64,000 nt of DNA from Methylocystis sp. (GCA_020252485.1 JADCCX010000022.1:1-64000), one strand, 5' to 3'. Positions 50,046-59,694 are shown, counted from the first letter of the stretch. Numbers and translations: made by a program. The notes: generated by a model from the letters alone, not told the origin.

Positions 50046-50818
50046 GCGAAGCCGGCATGACGGATATCGATCTCGCCCGCCGCGCGCTGCGCCTGCTCGA
50101 TCTGACCGACCTGAACGACGGCTGCCGCGAGGATCAGGTGGAGACGCTGATCCAGAAGGCGCTGTCGCCCCATGGTCCCGTCGCCGCCATCTGCATCTGG
50201 CCGCAATTCGTCACCATCGCCAAGGCCAGGCTCAAGGGCAAGGGCGTCAGGGTGGCGACCGTCATCAACTTTCCGAAGGGCGGCGAGGATGTGGAGCGCG
50301 CACTTGAGGATACGGCGGAGGCGATCGACGACGGCGCCGACGAGATCGACCTCGTTATGCCCTGGCATGCGCTCCTTGCCGGCGACGAACTCACCGTGCG
50401 CTCGATGATCGGCGAGGTGCGCGACGAGATCGACGATGCCGGCCGTCTGAAGGTCATTCTCGAGACCGGCATGCTGCCCGATCAGGCGATGGTGCGCAAA
50501 GCCGCCGATATCGCCATCGATTGCGGGGCCGACTTCATCAAGACCTCGACCGGCAAGACGCCGGTGTCGGCCACGCCCGAAGCTGTGAAGACAATGCTAT
50601 CGGCCATCAAGGCGGCGGACAGGACGGTCGGCCTCAAGCCCTCCGGCGGCATCCGCACGCTGGCGGATGCAGGCCTCTATCTCGGCCTAGTCGATGCCGC
50701 CATGGGTCCGGTCTGGGCTTCGCCGACAACCTTCCGCTTCGGCGCCAGCGCCCTCTACGATGCGCTGGCGGATGCCATCGAAGGGCGGGCGGCGGGTGCT
50801 GCCAAAGGGCCTTACTGA
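50042..50818 (+). CDS. deoC: Deoxyribose-phosphate aldolase
   Basis: DeoC splits 2-deoxyribose-5-phosphate to acetaldehyde and glyceraldehyde-3-phosphate. The 258-residue class-I aldolase has the Schiff-base lysine K167 in FIKTSTGK and the second lysine in GLKPSGGIRT, plus VINFPKG and EIDLVMPW. It overlaps the phosphorylase gene by 4 bp. No separate phosphopentomutase gene (deoB) is in this window. Confidence 0.95.
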   Translation: MSEAGMTDIDLARRALRLLDLTDLNDGCREDQVETLIQKALSPHGPVAAICIWPQFVTIAKARLKGKGVRVATVINFPKGGEDVERALEDTAEAIDDGADEIDLVMPWHALLAGDELTVRSMIGEVRDEIDDAGRLKVILETGMLPDQAMVRKAADIAIDCGADFIKTSTGKTPVSATPEAVKTMLSAIKAADRTVGLKPSGGIRTLADAGLYLGLVDAAMGPVWASPTTFRFGASALYDALADAIEGRAAGAAKGPY

Positions 50819-50845
50819 TGCTCGGCGAGGCCGCACAACCCCCCA

Positions 50846-50973
50846 TTCTCCCCTTGCGGGAGAAGGCGCCCGCCGAATGGCGGGCGGATGAGGGGTCGCG
50901 GCAATCTCCCGGCTCAGCGCCACCCCTCACCCGTCAGGCTTCGCCTGCCACCCTCTCCCGCAAGGGGAGAGGG
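50846..50973. repeat. Palindromic repeat family 1 before deoA
   Basis: The arms are TTCTCCCCTTGCGGGAGAAGG (50846-50866) and CCCTCTCCCGCAAGGGGAGAGGG (50951-50973), with GATGAGGGG / CCCCTCACC between. Its right end (GGGGAGAGGG) lies just upstream of the deoA start and could influence its translation. Confidence 0.8.
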
Positions 50974-50993
50974 AACGAGTGGAGCTGAACGCG

Positions 50994-52316
50994 ATGCTGC
51001 CGCAGGAAATCATCCGGCGAAAGCGCGACGGCGCAACGCTCACCGGCGACGAAATCGGCTTCATGGTGCGCGGCCTCTCCGAAGGCTCCGTGACCGAAGG
51101 CCAGGTGGCGGCCTTCGCCATGGCCATCTTCTTCCGGGGCATGGTGATGCCCGAACGCGCGGCCTTGACGGAGGCCATGCGCGATTCGGGACGGGTGCTC
51201 GATTGGCGCGATCTTCCCGGACCGGCGCTGGATAAGCATTCCACCGGGGGCATCGGCGATACGGTGTCGCTGATGCTGGCGCCTGCCGTGGCGGCCTGCG
51301 GCGGCTTTGTGCCGATGATCTCCGGGCGCGGCCTCGGCCACACCGGCGGCACGCTCGACAAGCTCGATTCGATCCCCGGCTATGTTTCGCAGCCCGACGA
51401 AAGGCTGTTCCGGCAGGTCACACGTGACGTCGGCTGCGCCATCATCGGGCAGACGAGCGATCTCGCGCCCGCCGACAAGCGGTTCTACGCGATCCGCGAT
51501 GTGACGGCGACGGTGGAGAGCATCCCGCTCATCACCGCCTCGATCCTCTCCAAGAAGCTTGCGGCGGGTCTCGCCGGTCTCGCCATGGATGTGAAGTTCG
51601 GCAACGGCGCCTTCATGGCCAGCTTCGGCGATGCGGTGGAGCTGGCGCAGAGCCTTGCCACCGTTGCGACCGGGGCCGGCCTGCCCACCACCGCCCTGTT
51701 GACCGACATGAACCAGCCGCTCGCCTCCGCAGCGGGCAATGCCGTCGAGATGCGCCATGCGATCGATTACCTCACCGGGCGACGGCGCGAGCCGCGCATC
51801 CACGAGGTGACGGTGGCTCTCGGCGCGGAAATGCTGCTGACCGGAAAACTCGCCGGCTCCCTGCCGGAAGCGCGATTCCGGCTTGAACATGCGATCGCCA
51901 GCGGCGCGGCGGCCGAGCGTTTCGCCAGGATGGTCACGGCGCTTGGCGGGCCGGCGGACCTTCTGGAAAGGCCTGATTCGCATCTGCCGGCGGCTCCGTT
52001 CAGCGCGGCTGTTCCAGCCCCTGATAACGGCTATGCCGCCAGCATCGACAGCCGCGGCCTTGGCGTCGCAGTGGTGGTGCTGGGCGGCGGGCGGGCGCGG
52101 GCGGCCGATCCCATTGATGCCGCCGTGGGCCTGACGGGCATCGTTCCGCTCGGCGCCAGGGTGACAAAGGGCGATCCGCTGGCCATTGTGCATGCCCGCA
52201 GCGAGGAAGCCTTCCATCGGGCGGCGCAGTCTGTGACAATGGCCTATGGACTTTCGGATGCGCCGCCGGCGATCGGCCCGCTGATCGCCAGGCGGCTGGA
52301 AGGGCAGGCGTCATGA
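50994..52316 (+). CDS. deoA: Thymidine phosphorylase
   Basis: DeoA phosphorolyses thymidine (and deoxyuridine) to base and deoxyribose-1-P. The 440-residue product from ATG 50994 matches the E. coli length (440) and start context ([12 protein letters not shown] vs LAQEIIRKKRDG). It has [11 protein letters not shown] and [24 protein letters not shown] at 50979 would add five residues and lies closer to the GGGGAGAGGG of the repeat, so it cannot be excluded. It overlaps the next gene by 4 bp. Confidence 0.94.
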   Translation: MLPQEIIRRKRDGATLTGDEIGFMVRGLSEGSVTEGQVAAFAMAIFFRGMVMPERAALTEAMRDSGRVLDWRDLPGPALDKHSTGGIGDTVSLMLAPAVAACGGFVPMISGRGLGHTGGTLDKLDSIPGYVSQPDERLFRQVTRDVGCAIIGQTSDLAPADKRFYAIRDVTATVESIPLITASILSKKLAAGLAGLAMDVKFGNGAFMASFGDAVELAQSLATVATGAGLPTTALLTDMNQPLASAAGNAVEMRHAIDYLTGRRREPRIHEVTVALGAEMLLTGKLAGSLPEARFRLEHAIASGAAAERFARMVTALGGPADLLERPDSHLPAAPFSAAVPAPDNGYAASIDSRGLGVAVVVLGGGRARAADPIDAAVGLTGIVPLGARVTKGDPLAIVHARSEEAFHRAAQSVTMAYGLSDAPPAIGPLIARRLEGQAS

Positions 52317-53257
52317 GCTTTCTCGTTGCGATGCGCGGCTGGCACGAACCCGATTGGCTGGAACGGTTCCAGCGCCTGATGCCCGGCCGGACGGTGGTTT
52401 CGGCGCGCGATTCCTTCGATCCTGCGGCCATCGACTATGTCGCCTGCTGGCGGCATGAGCCGGGCTCGCTCGCCCGATTGCCCAACGTGAAGGCCCTCTT
52501 CTCGCTGGGCGCAGGCGTCGACCACCTTGTCGGCGACAGGAACCTGCCGCCGGCTCCCATCGTCCGGGTCGTCGATCCTGACCTCACGCACCGGATGACG
52601 GAATGGGTGGTCTGGCAATGCCTCGATTGGCTGCGCCAGGGCAAGACCTACCGCAGGCAGCAGGCGGCCAGCGAATGGATCGACGACCGCGATCAGCCCT
52701 CGGCCGGTGACGTGCGCGTCGGCGTGATGGGCCTCGGCGTGCTGGGGCTTGACGCCGTCGGCGCGCTGCAGCGCCTGCGGTTCGATGTGGCTGGCTGGAG
52801 CCGGTCGCCCAAGACGATCGACGGCGTGCCGGCCTTTTCCGGCGAAGCAGGCCTGATGGCTTTCCTGGCGCGCACGGATATCCTGGTCGTTCTGCTGCCG
52901 CTGACGGAGGCGACCCGGGGCATTCTCGACGCCGCGCTTTTCGCGGGGCTGGCAAGGGACGGCCGCCTCGGCGGGCCGGTGGTGATCAACGGCGGCCGCG
53001 GCGGCTTGCAGGCGGAGGCGGATATCCTCGCCGCATTGGATGCGGGAACCTTGCTGGGCGCTTCGCTCGATGTCTTCGAGACGGAGCCGCTGCCTGCAAC
53101 TTCGCGCCTCTGGCTTCATCCGGCCGTAACCATCACGCCGCATAATGCGTCCATGAGCGCCCCCGATGCGGTCGCGGCCGCCATCGCCGATCAGATCCGC
53201 GACTTCGAACGCGGCCTGCCTCTGCGCAATGTGGTCGACCGGACGAGAGGCTATTGA
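52313..53257 (+). CDS. ghrA: Glyoxylate/hydroxypyruvate reductase A-like protein
   Basis: The product is a 314-residue D-2-hydroxyacid dehydrogenase. It has the NAD(P)-binding GVMGLGVLG (a GxGxxG motif, near residue 139-147), WSRSPK for nucleotide specificity, catalytic arginine in INGGRGG, glutamate in DVFETEPLP and histidine in TPHNASMS. This set matches GhrA. It overlaps deoA by 4 bp. A reductase of this type is not part of the standard nucleoside pathway. Confidence 0.88.
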   Translation: MSFLVAMRGWHEPDWLERFQRLMPGRTVVSARDSFDPAAIDYVACWRHEPGSLARLPNVKALFSLGAGVDHLVGDRNLPPAPIVRVVDPDLTHRMTEWVVWQCLDWLRQGKTYRRQQAASEWIDDRDQPSAGDVRVGVMGLGVLGLDAVGALQRLRFDVAGWSRSPKTIDGVPAFSGEAGLMAFLARTDILVVLLPLTEATRGILDAALFAGLARDGRLGGPVVINGGRGGLQAEADILAALDAGTLLGASLDVFETEPLPATSRLWLHPAVTITPHNASMSAPDAVAAAIADQIRDFERGLPLRNVVDRTRGY

Positions 53258-53715
53258 TGACGCCTGCGGTGAACCCGGATGATCGAGGACGCATGGCCGC
53301 CAGGCTTGGCGACAAGGTGAAGATCCTGCTCCGGCCATTGGAGGAGGTCTGCCGCTATCGCGAGCGGCGCAGCGAGGATACCGCCACCTTCGATGTCACC
53401 CCCCGGCGCAAGGCGGCGCTCGGCTTCTCCATCGCGATCGCGCCGGGCGGCATCAACATCGACACCGCGGCTTTTTCAATCAAGGAGCTGGCGGTCGAGC
53501 AGGCGGACATCGCCCTCGCGCTGGTCGACGCCGTTTTGGCGGGCCGCCTGCGGCAGGTCCGGCAGATGAAGGCCGGCGGCGAACCGCGCGTGACAAAGAC
53601 CTACATCTTCGACGACGATGGCCGCTTGCTGTTCAAGAACCGCAAGAGCGGGGCCCTCACTGCTTTCGCCCGTCCCACACGGACAGAGCGCATCCGCTTC
53701 GCGCCCTATGGTTGA
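53254..53715 (+). CDS. Protein of unknown function at the end of the nucleoside operon
   Basis: The product is a 153-residue soluble protein without signal or membrane segment. It contains KAALGFSIAIAPGGINIDTAAFSIKELAVEQ, an alternating-hydrophobic core, and a basic tail (KTYIFDDDGRLLFKNRKSG). I recognise no family. It overlaps ghrA by 4 bp, so it is translated with the operon, and its end overlaps the convergent MFS gene by 10 bp. Confidence 0.75.
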   Translation: MMTPAVNPDDRGRMAARLGDKVKILLRPLEEVCRYRERRSEDTATFDVTPRRKAALGFSIAIAPGGINIDTAAFSIKELAVEQADIALALVDAVLAGRLRQVRQMKAGGEPRVTKTYIFDDDGRLLFKNRKSGALTAFARPTRTERIRFAPYG

Positions 53716-54899
53716 CGGGGTCTGGCAGGCGCCCGCAAGAACAGGAGCAGCATCGCGGCAAGCGTGAGCCCCATCGCGACATGCATGGCGCCGAAGGCTT
53801 CGGTGGGCGACATTCCGGATTCAAGGGCCTGACCGATGAAGCGGCCGGTCGCGGCCTGCAAAAGGCCCGCCCCGCCAATCGCCAGAAAGTTCAGGCAGGT
53901 GACGCCCCGGCCCAGCAGATGGTCCGGGAAAAACTGGCGGCCATGGCTCAGCATGAGGCTATAGGTCAGGCCGAAAAAGCCGATCAGGACAAGCATGACG
54001 GAATCGGCCAGGCTGGAGATTCCGCCCGCCAGACCCAGCATCAGGAAAAGCAGGGCCGCGACGGCATTGCCGATGACGGCCGGCGTCTTGACCCCGCCGA
54101 ACAACCGGCTCGCGGGAGCGCAGGCCAGCGCGCCCAGGCCCATGCCGAGCGACATGGCGAAAACGACATTGCCCCGCTCGATCGGACCCAGGCCATGCAC
54201 GGCGTCGAGATAGGGCCCGACCCAGAGGCCGCGTTCCGTCGCGATCATGCCGTAGCTGACAAGGTGGAGCGGCAGCGATAACCACAGCACCCGCATTCTG
54301 GCGATGGTGGCGATGTCGCCGAGCAGCGAGGCTCTGCTGCCATCCTGCCGCACGGCCCTTGGCGGATCCTTCAGGAACAACAGGATCAGGATCGCGGCCA
54401 GCGCCATCGCGAGGCCGACGCCCGCCATGCTCCAGCGCCAGCCGAAGCTCTGCGCGGCCAGCGTCAGCGGCGTGGCTGCGGCGAGCGTGCCGATGGTGCC
54501 GAGGCCCACCATCATCGACGACAGCAGGGCGAAGCGCTCAGGCGGCTCGGTGCGGCCGAAAATGTAGAGCGAGGCCATCAGCATGGGGGCGCAGCCGACA
54601 CCGATCAGGATCATCGCCGCCACGCTGACGGAAAAGCCGGGCGAAAGAGCGAAGAGCAGCGCACCGGCAACGCCGATCAGCATCAGTCCTCCCATCGTCC
54701 GCCGTGGGCCGATCGTATCGAGGAGATAACCCACCGGAAACTGGCTGAAGGCGAAGGCGATGAACCAGGCCGATCCGACCCAGCCGAGTTCGGCCGGCCC
54801 AAAGCCCAGGTCCCGTATCAGGTCCCCGGCGATGATCGTCAGGAAGGCGCGGAAGAACTGGCTGAACAGATAAGCGAAGAGGAGGAGGGCGAAGGTCAC
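53706..54899 (-). CDS. MFS transporter
   Basis: The product is a 397-residue major facilitator superfamily protein with about 12 membrane segments. It has the cytoplasmic loop motif LLDTIGPRRTMGG between helices 2 and 3. The GTG at 54899 is chosen because it overlaps the preceding gene's stop (GTGA) and begins the first membrane helix (VTFALLLFAYLFSQFFRAF). The open frame further upstream is unconserved. The substrate is unknown. Confidence 0.9.
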   Translation of the reverse strand: MTFALLLFAYLFSQFFRAFLTIIAGDLIRDLGFGPAELGWVGSAWFIAFAFSQFPVGYLLDTIGPRRTMGGLMLIGVAGALLFALSPGFSVSVAAMILIGVGCAPMLMASLYIFGRTEPPERFALLSSMMVGLGTIGTLAAATPLTLAAQSFGWRWSMAGVGLAMALAAILILLFLKDPPRAVRQDGSRASLLGDIATIARMRVLWLSLPLHLVSYGMIATERGLWVGPYLDAVHGLGPIERGNVVFAMSLGMGLGALACAPASRLFGGVKTPAVIGNAVAALLFLMLGLAGGISSLADSVMLVLIGFFGLTYSLMLSHGRQFFPDHLLGRGVTCLNFLAIGGAGLLQAATGRFIGQALESGMSPTEAFGAMHVAMGLTLAAMLLLFLRAPARPRQP

Positions 54900-55600
54900 G
54901 GAAAAATCAGTTCGGCGGTTCGGCGCTGGTCCATGTCGCGGAGGACAGCCTCTGGAATGAGCACGAATGACACCTGCCCAGACCTGAGGCCAGAGAAGGG
55001 CAGATGAGCAAGAAGCTCTCTCTCCAGCCATTCGCAGCCCTTTTGATGGACTTCAAGGCGAAACCCGCCAGCGCCGCGGGTCACCGACGCGACGGCCTGC
55101 GGACCGGACCCCTGGGCAGTGTTGTCGAACAAGACGACCGAGTCCGCTGCCAGGATAGCCCGCGGCAGAAGCGCGAGCGTTCGACGATACCGGCTGACGA
55201 TCCGGTCAGGCGGAACGGAATGCCCGCCTTGGCTGACCCGCACGCTCACTCGCTCGACATTCAGAAGCGGATCGTCCACGGCGACGAAGAACAAGGTTAC
55301 GCGGAAGCCGCGCTGACGCGCCTCGTTCATCAGGTCGATCTTGCTGGGATGCGACATCACGGTTTCGAACGAGAATGGCGCACCCTCGTCCAGACACCGG
55401 GCGCGTCGTCCGTCTGCAATGCGCTGCGCCTCCCGCGAGCGGAGCTGAAGATCGGCGATGTCGCGCAAATCAAGTTCGATATCGTCCGCGTTGATATAGA
55501 TGCCGAGATCGATACCGGGCATCGTCGCGAGCTTTTTGATGAGCGATGACTTCCCCGAGCCGTTCGGGCCTGCAATGACAACGAGGCTCGGTGCGGCCAT
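54896..55600 (-). CDS. Zeta-toxin-like P-loop kinase
   Basis: The product is a 234-residue P-loop protein of the zeta toxin/ZTL family. Walker A is GPNGSGKSS (residues 11-19); INADDI holds the acidic catalytic position; FETVMSHPSK is the substrate-site motif; and RVSQGGHSVPPDRIVSRYRR is the characteristic C-terminal helix. True zeta toxins phosphorylate UDP-N-acetylglucosamine. The gene follows a small gene by 5 bp and overlaps the MFS start. Whether it is toxic is not shown; many ZTL proteins in chromosomes are not. Confidence 0.85.
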   Translation of the reverse strand: MAAPSLVVIAGPNGSGKSSLIKKLATMPGIDLGIYINADDIELDLRDIADLQLRSREAQRIADGRRARCLDEGAPFSFETVMSHPSKIDLMNEARQRGFRVTLFFVAVDDPLLNVERVSVRVSQGGHSVPPDRIVSRYRRTLALLPRAILAADSVVLFDNTAQGSGPQAVASVTRGAGGFRLEVHQKGCEWLERELLAHLPFSGLRSGQVSFVLIPEAVLRDMDQRRTAELIFP

Positions 55601-55605
55601 GAGGG

Positions 55606-55935
55606 CTAGGCGCGCTCTACTTTTGTGCGCTGTTCACGTCGCCCACGCAAAGCAGTTAAATGGCTCAATTCCTCTTCGTGCAAAGAAGCAAGAAGACCAA
55701 TTTCTTTTTGAATTTCAGAAATCAGGACAATACGCGTATCAGCTATTTCCAGCGTGCCATCAGGATGAAGGCGCGTGAGCACCTTGAGCTCCTCCCCTGA
55801 CGCCAGGCGAAGCCTTGTCATGCCAGGCGATGCCAGACCCGCTTCATGGGCGCTCCTGACCGCGTCCTTGCCCGCCGCCGCTCCAGCGGCATTCAGTTCC
55901 TCAAGGGTCAGCCCGGCAAACGTCCGCTTGCTCAT
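55606..55935 (-). CDS. Small protein upstream of the zeta-like gene, candidate antitoxin
   Basis: The product is a 109-residue, highly charged, mostly helical protein (LTLEELNAAGAAAGKDAVRSAHEAG; EIQKEIGLLASLHEEELSHL). It does not resemble the three-helix epsilon antitoxin as far as I can see, and I recognise no family. Its position 5 bp before the zeta-like gene and its size suggest an antitoxin. Start at ATG 55935. Confidence 0.65.
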   Translation of the reverse strand: MSKRTFAGLTLEELNAAGAAAGKDAVRSAHEAGLASPGMTRLRLASGEELKVLTRLHPDGTLEIADTRIVLISEIQKEIGLLASLHEEELSHLTALRGRREQRTKVERA

Positions 55936-55966
55936 GATCGGACCCTACCAGAAATCAACCCAGCCG

Positions 55967-57136
55967 TCATCTCACCCGCTCCAGCACGCTGGTGTAGTTC
56001 GCCACCGCCGCCCCGCCCATGTTGAAGATGCCGCCGAGCCTGGCGTCCTTCACCTGCATGCCCTCCGGCGCTTCGCCCATCAGCTGCATGGCGGTGAGCA
56101 CATGCATGGAGACGCCTGTCGCGCCGATGGGGTGGCCCTTGGCCTTGAGGCCGCCTGACGCATTGACCGGCAACTTGCCGCCCATTTCCGTCCAGCCTTC
56201 CTTGATCGCTTTCGCGCCCTCGCCCGGCTTGGTCAGGCCCATGGCCTCGTATTCAATGAGCTCGGCGATGGTGAAGCAATCATGCGTTTCGACGAAGGAG
56301 AGATCGCCGATCGACACGCCCGCCTTGGCCAGCGCCCGCTGCCAGGCGACCGAACAGCCTTCGAAGGCCAGGATGTCGCGCTTCGACATCGGCAGGAAAT
56401 CCTGCGCATGGCCGACGCCGCGGAAATAGACCGCGCGTTCCATGCGCAAGGCGGTCTCGATATCGGCGAGCACGAGGGCCGCCGCGCCATCCGAGACAAG
56501 CGAACAATCCGTGCGCTTCAGCGGCCCAGCGACGAAGGGGTTCTTCTCGCTTTCGGTGCGGCAAAAATCGTAGCCGAAATCCTTGCGCATCTGGGCGTAG
56601 GGATTGTTGACGCCGTTGCGGTGGTTCTTGGCGGCGATCATCGCCAGCGCGTCGGATTGATCGCCGTATTTCTGGAAATAGGCGCCGGCGATCTTGCCGA
56701 AGACACCGGCGAAGCCGCCGGGCGTCGCGCCATCCTCAGGCAGGTAGGAGGCCTTGAGCAGGTTCTGGCCGATCTCGGGACCGGGCGTCTTCGTCATCTG
56801 CTCGACGCCGACGACGAGCACAATCTTCGCATTCTTCGCGGCGATGGCCTTGAGGCCCTGATGCACGGCGGCCGAGCCCGTCGCGCAGGCGTTCTCGACA
56901 CGCGTGGTCGGCTTGAAACGCAAGGCATCATCGGCCTGCAGGATCAGCGAGGCGGTGAAATCCTGCGGGCTGAATCCGGCGTTGAAATGCCCCATGACGA
57001 TCTCGTCCACATCGCCGGGGGCGATGCCCGCATGCTGCATCGCTTCGGTGGCGACGCGAACGACCATGCTCTCGACGGTTTCATTCTCATGTTTGCCAAA
57101 TGGCATATGGGCCCAGCCCACGATGGCGGCGGTCAT
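55967..57136 (-). CDS. Thiolase family protein (acetyl-CoA acetyltransferase-like)
   Basis: The product is a 389-residue thiolase of the SCP2/ACAT type. It has the acyl-accepting cysteine C84 in ENACATGSAA, THDCFT and the C-terminal GHPIGATGV histidine loop. The second catalytic cysteine pattern (CxG near the C-terminus) is not obvious, so it may be a non-classical or transferase-type member. ATG at 57136 with GGAGGAG upstream. It is not in the acyl-CoA cluster at 26-31 kb. Confidence 0.88.
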   Translation of the reverse strand: MTAAIVGWAHMPFGKHENETVESMVVRVATEAMQHAGIAPGDVDEIVMGHFNAGFSPQDFTASLILQADDALRFKPTTRVENACATGSAAVHQGLKAIAAKNAKIVLVVGVEQMTKTPGPEIGQNLLKASYLPEDGATPGGFAGVFGKIAGAYFQKYGDQSDALAMIAAKNHRNGVNNPYAQMRKDFGYDFCRTESEKNPFVAGPLKRTDCSLVSDGAAALVLADIETALRMERAVYFRGVGHAQDFLPMSKRDILAFEGCSVAWQRALAKAGVSIGDLSFVETHDCFTIAELIEYEAMGLTKPGEGAKAIKEGWTEMGGKLPVNASGGLKAKGHPIGATGVSMHVLTAMQLMGEAPEGMQVKDARLGGIFNMGGAAVANYTSVLERVR

Positions 57137-57202
57137 GCGCGTCTCCTCCCGATGTTTCATCAGAATGCCCGGTTCCGGAGCGCCGTGCAACTGCACGGAT
57201 GC

Positions 57203-58543
57203 TCATGCGAGACCGCCGAGCTTCGCCAGCATGCCGAGCAGGGCGCAAACCCCGATCACCTGCAGCATGGAGCGCTTCAGGACGAAAGTCAGCACAAGCG
57301 CCAGCAACGCCAGCGCCAGCGCCACGGGATCAAGATCGGCAAGGGAGACGCTGGGAACACGCATTGCGCCGAAATGGGCGAAGCCCGCATGCCGGAAAAT
57401 GGTGTTCAGGACAAACCAGAGCGCCAGCCAGGAGATGGCCCCCACCACCGCCGCCGTGATGCCCTGCAGCGCGCCGGCCAAGGTGCGGTTGCGCAGCAGA
57501 TCGTCGAGCCAGGGCGCGCCGGCGAAAATCCACAGGAACGACGGCGCGAAAGTCACCCAGGTGGTCAAAGTGGCGGCGGTGATGGCGGACGCAACCGGCG
57601 ATAGCAGCCCCGGCTCCTTCCAGCCGCCGATGAAGCCCACGAATTGCGTGACCAGGATCGTCGGCCCCGGCGTCGTCTCGGCGAGGCCGAGCCCCGCGAT
57701 CATCTCGCGCGTCGTCACCCAGCCCTTGATGACGGCCTCATCCGCCAGCCAGGCGAGCAGGGCATAAGCGCCGCCGAAGGAGAGGATCGCGAGTTTGGAG
57801 AAGAACAGGGCAAGCTGCACGACGACATGCCCGCCGCCGAGCACGAGGGCGGCGATCCCGACCGGCAGCCACCAGGCCGCCAATCCCCCCGCCACCGCCC
57901 AGCCGGTCGCGCGCCATCGTGCCGCCGCTGGCAGAGGGTTAGCGGGAACTTCAGTGAACGATGCGGGATCGTTACGGGCGAGCAGGATGCCAGCTACCGC
58001 AGCCGCGATGATCACCACAGGAAACGGGACGTTCAGGAAGGCGAAAGCCGCGAAAGCCGCCGCAGCCAGCGCCACGAACGCCCGCGTTTTCAGCGCCCGC
58101 TTCGAGAGCTTGATGACGGCCTGCGCCACGACCGCCAGAACCGCCGCCTTGATGCCGAAGAACAGGCCGTCGATGATGCCGATGCCGCTGCCCAGACTGT
58201 AGAGCAGGCTGAGACCCAGCATCAGCACGGCGCCCGGCAGCACGAACAGGATGCCCGAGATCAAGCCGCCCCGGATGCCGTGCAGGCGCCAGCCGATATA
58301 GGTTGCGAGCTGCTGCGCCTCCGGCCCCGGCAGCAGCATGCACAGATTGAGCGCCCGCAGAAACCGGGCGTCGTCGAGCCAGCGCCGATCATCGACAGCG
58401 AGCTGATGCATCATGGCGATTTGCGCTGTCGCTCCGCCAAACGACAGAACGCCGATCTGGAAGAAGGCGCGGGTCAGTTCGCCGAGGCTTGGCTTCGTGC
58501 TGCTCGATGGATCGTGATTTTCAACCTGCGTTTCAATCGTCAT
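57203..58543 (-). CDS. chrA: Chromate transporter ChrA
   Basis: ChrA is a bidomain inner-membrane exporter that lowers cytoplasmic chromate. The 446-residue product has two CHR domains, each with the FGGA motif (FFQIGVLSFGGATAQIA and FFSKLAILSFGGAYALLA) and a PGP-type motif (LLPGPEAQQLATYIG; TTPGPTILVTQFVG). Start at ATG 58543; a GTG immediately before could also serve. The rhodanese-ChrB gene ends three bases upstream. Confidence 0.94.
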   Translation of the reverse strand: MTIETQVENHDPSSSTKPSLGELTRAFFQIGVLSFGGATAQIAMMHQLAVDDRRWLDDARFLRALNLCMLLPGPEAQQLATYIGWRLHGIRGGLISGILFVLPGAVLMLGLSLLYSLGSGIGIIDGLFFGIKAAVLAVVAQAVIKLSKRALKTRAFVALAAAAFAAFAFLNVPFPVVIIAAAVAGILLARNDPASFTEVPANPLPAAARWRATGWAVAGGLAAWWLPVGIAALVLGGGHVVVQLALFFSKLAILSFGGAYALLAWLADEAVIKGWVTTREMIAGLGLAETTPGPTILVTQFVGFIGGWKEPGLLSPVASAITAATLTTWVTFAPSFLWIFAGAPWLDDLLRNRTLAGALQGITAAVVGAISWLALWFVLNTIFRHAGFAHFGAMRVPSVSLADLDPVALALALLALVLTFVLKRSMLQVIGVCALLGMLAKLGGLA

Positions 58544-58546
58544 CAC

Positions 58547-59368
58547 TCAAGCCTTCGGCGGCCAATTGTGCGTTTCGCCGGCCCTGCGCGCCGCCCAGGC
58601 GTAAAGCGCATCATAGACGACAAAGGCATGACGGAGCATGCCGTGATCGTCGTCGCCGGCAAGGTCGGAAAGGCCGAGCGAAACCGCAAGAAGACCCGCT
58701 GCCTCCGGCGCGAGGTCCAGCCGGGCGTTGTCTGCACCGCGCACTATGGAGGCGACGCGCATCAGGGGCTCAAGGGTTTGCAATCCGGCAATGCCGATCA
58801 GCGTGACGAAGCTGCAATCCCCGCCGCGATGGGTGACGGTGACGTCAGGGATGTCGTAAGCGATTCCACCGGTACGGGCCGCAACGGCCTGCACCTGATC
58901 AGGCTCCACGAAGAGAAACTGCGCCGAAGGGTCAAGGAAGCGGCTGATCAGCCAGGGACAGGCGGCGCGGTCGATCTTCGGTCGCCGGCGCGTCACCCAG
59001 GAGGCGCCTTCGCGCCAACCGGCCGCCGCCAGCGCCAGCCGGTCGACGAGCGGCAACCCGGCCTCGCGCCAGGCGACGAAGCCGCCGGTCAGGATCGCAG
59101 CCTTGCGGCCATCTGCCCGCAGCCGGGCGGCAATTGCCTGCGATATCTTGAGCCCGTGGTGGCAGGACAGGATCACGGGACGCTCCCTGTCGAGTTCATC
59201 GCGCCAGCTTTCGTAGGCGCTCTCCTCGCGATGGAGCGATCCGGGGATATCGTGGGGATCGGCTTGAAAGTCATCCTCCAGCCTCAAGTCAACGACCTGC
59301 GGCCAGCCGGGACCGCCCAACAGCGCGGCCGCCGCCTGCACCGGGATTGCAAATGGCTGAGATGACAT
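58547..59368 (-). CDS. Rhodanese-ChrB fusion (chromate resistance protein)
   Basis: The product is a 273-residue two-domain protein. It has an N-terminal rhodanese-like sulfurtransferase (about 1-110, active-site Cys69 in LSCHHG) and a C-terminal ChrB-type domain (about 120-270: WVTRRRPKIDRAACPWLISRFLDP). ChrB is a chromate-responsive regulator/accessory of chrA, and this fusion is seen with chromate resistance in proteobacteria. It is co-transcribed with chrA. Confidence 0.88.
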   Translation of the reverse strand: MSSQPFAIPVQAAAALLGGPGWPQVVDLRLEDDFQADPHDIPGSLHREESAYESWRDELDRERPVILSCHHGLKISQAIAARLRADGRKAAILTGGFVAWREAGLPLVDRLALAAAGWREGASWVTRRRPKIDRAACPWLISRFLDPSAQFLFVEPDQVQAVAARTGGIAYDIPDVTVTHRGGDCSFVTLIGIAGLQTLEPLMRVASIVRGADNARLDLAPEAAGLLAVSLGLSDLAGDDDHGMLRHAFVVYDALYAWAARRAGETHNWPPKA

Positions 59369-59694
59369 GGCTTCGCCCCTTTTCCGCTTTCGTCCGGGGA
59401 CGAAGCGGCATGCGTCTTGGGCGAAGGCCTGACGGGGCGACGCTCACTATAACCCCGCAGATTGAATAATGCCTTCGGTTCATCATGACAAGGCCGCGCT
59501 CGCGGGCAGCCGGGAGGAGCGGACCAGAATCTGCGTGCCAACCCTCTGGAATGGTCCAGTTTCTTGGATCACTACCTAGGTGTTCGTACGCAGAAGTCGA
59601 ATGCAGCGCAAAAAGATACATTTTCGCACCTTTTGTTACACCCGAACCGCGCCGGCGATTCTGACGGATCGTCTTCCGGGGGAAAGCGCCGCTC
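59369..59694. other. Divergent intergenic region without a gene
   Basis: These 326 bp separate rhodanese-chrB (minus) from the LacI gene (plus). No open frame looks genuine. An 8-bp palindrome ACCTAGGT (59574-59581) and an imperfect CTGGA-ATGG-TCCAG (59546-59559) are possible operator sites. The stretch 59600-59645 is AT-rich and may hold the LacI-gene promoter. Confidence 0.4.

Noticed and set aside
53706-53715. Convergent 10-bp overlap as a sign of wrong gene ends
   Set aside because: Both genes have good start support and coding character to their stops; short convergent overlaps are common.
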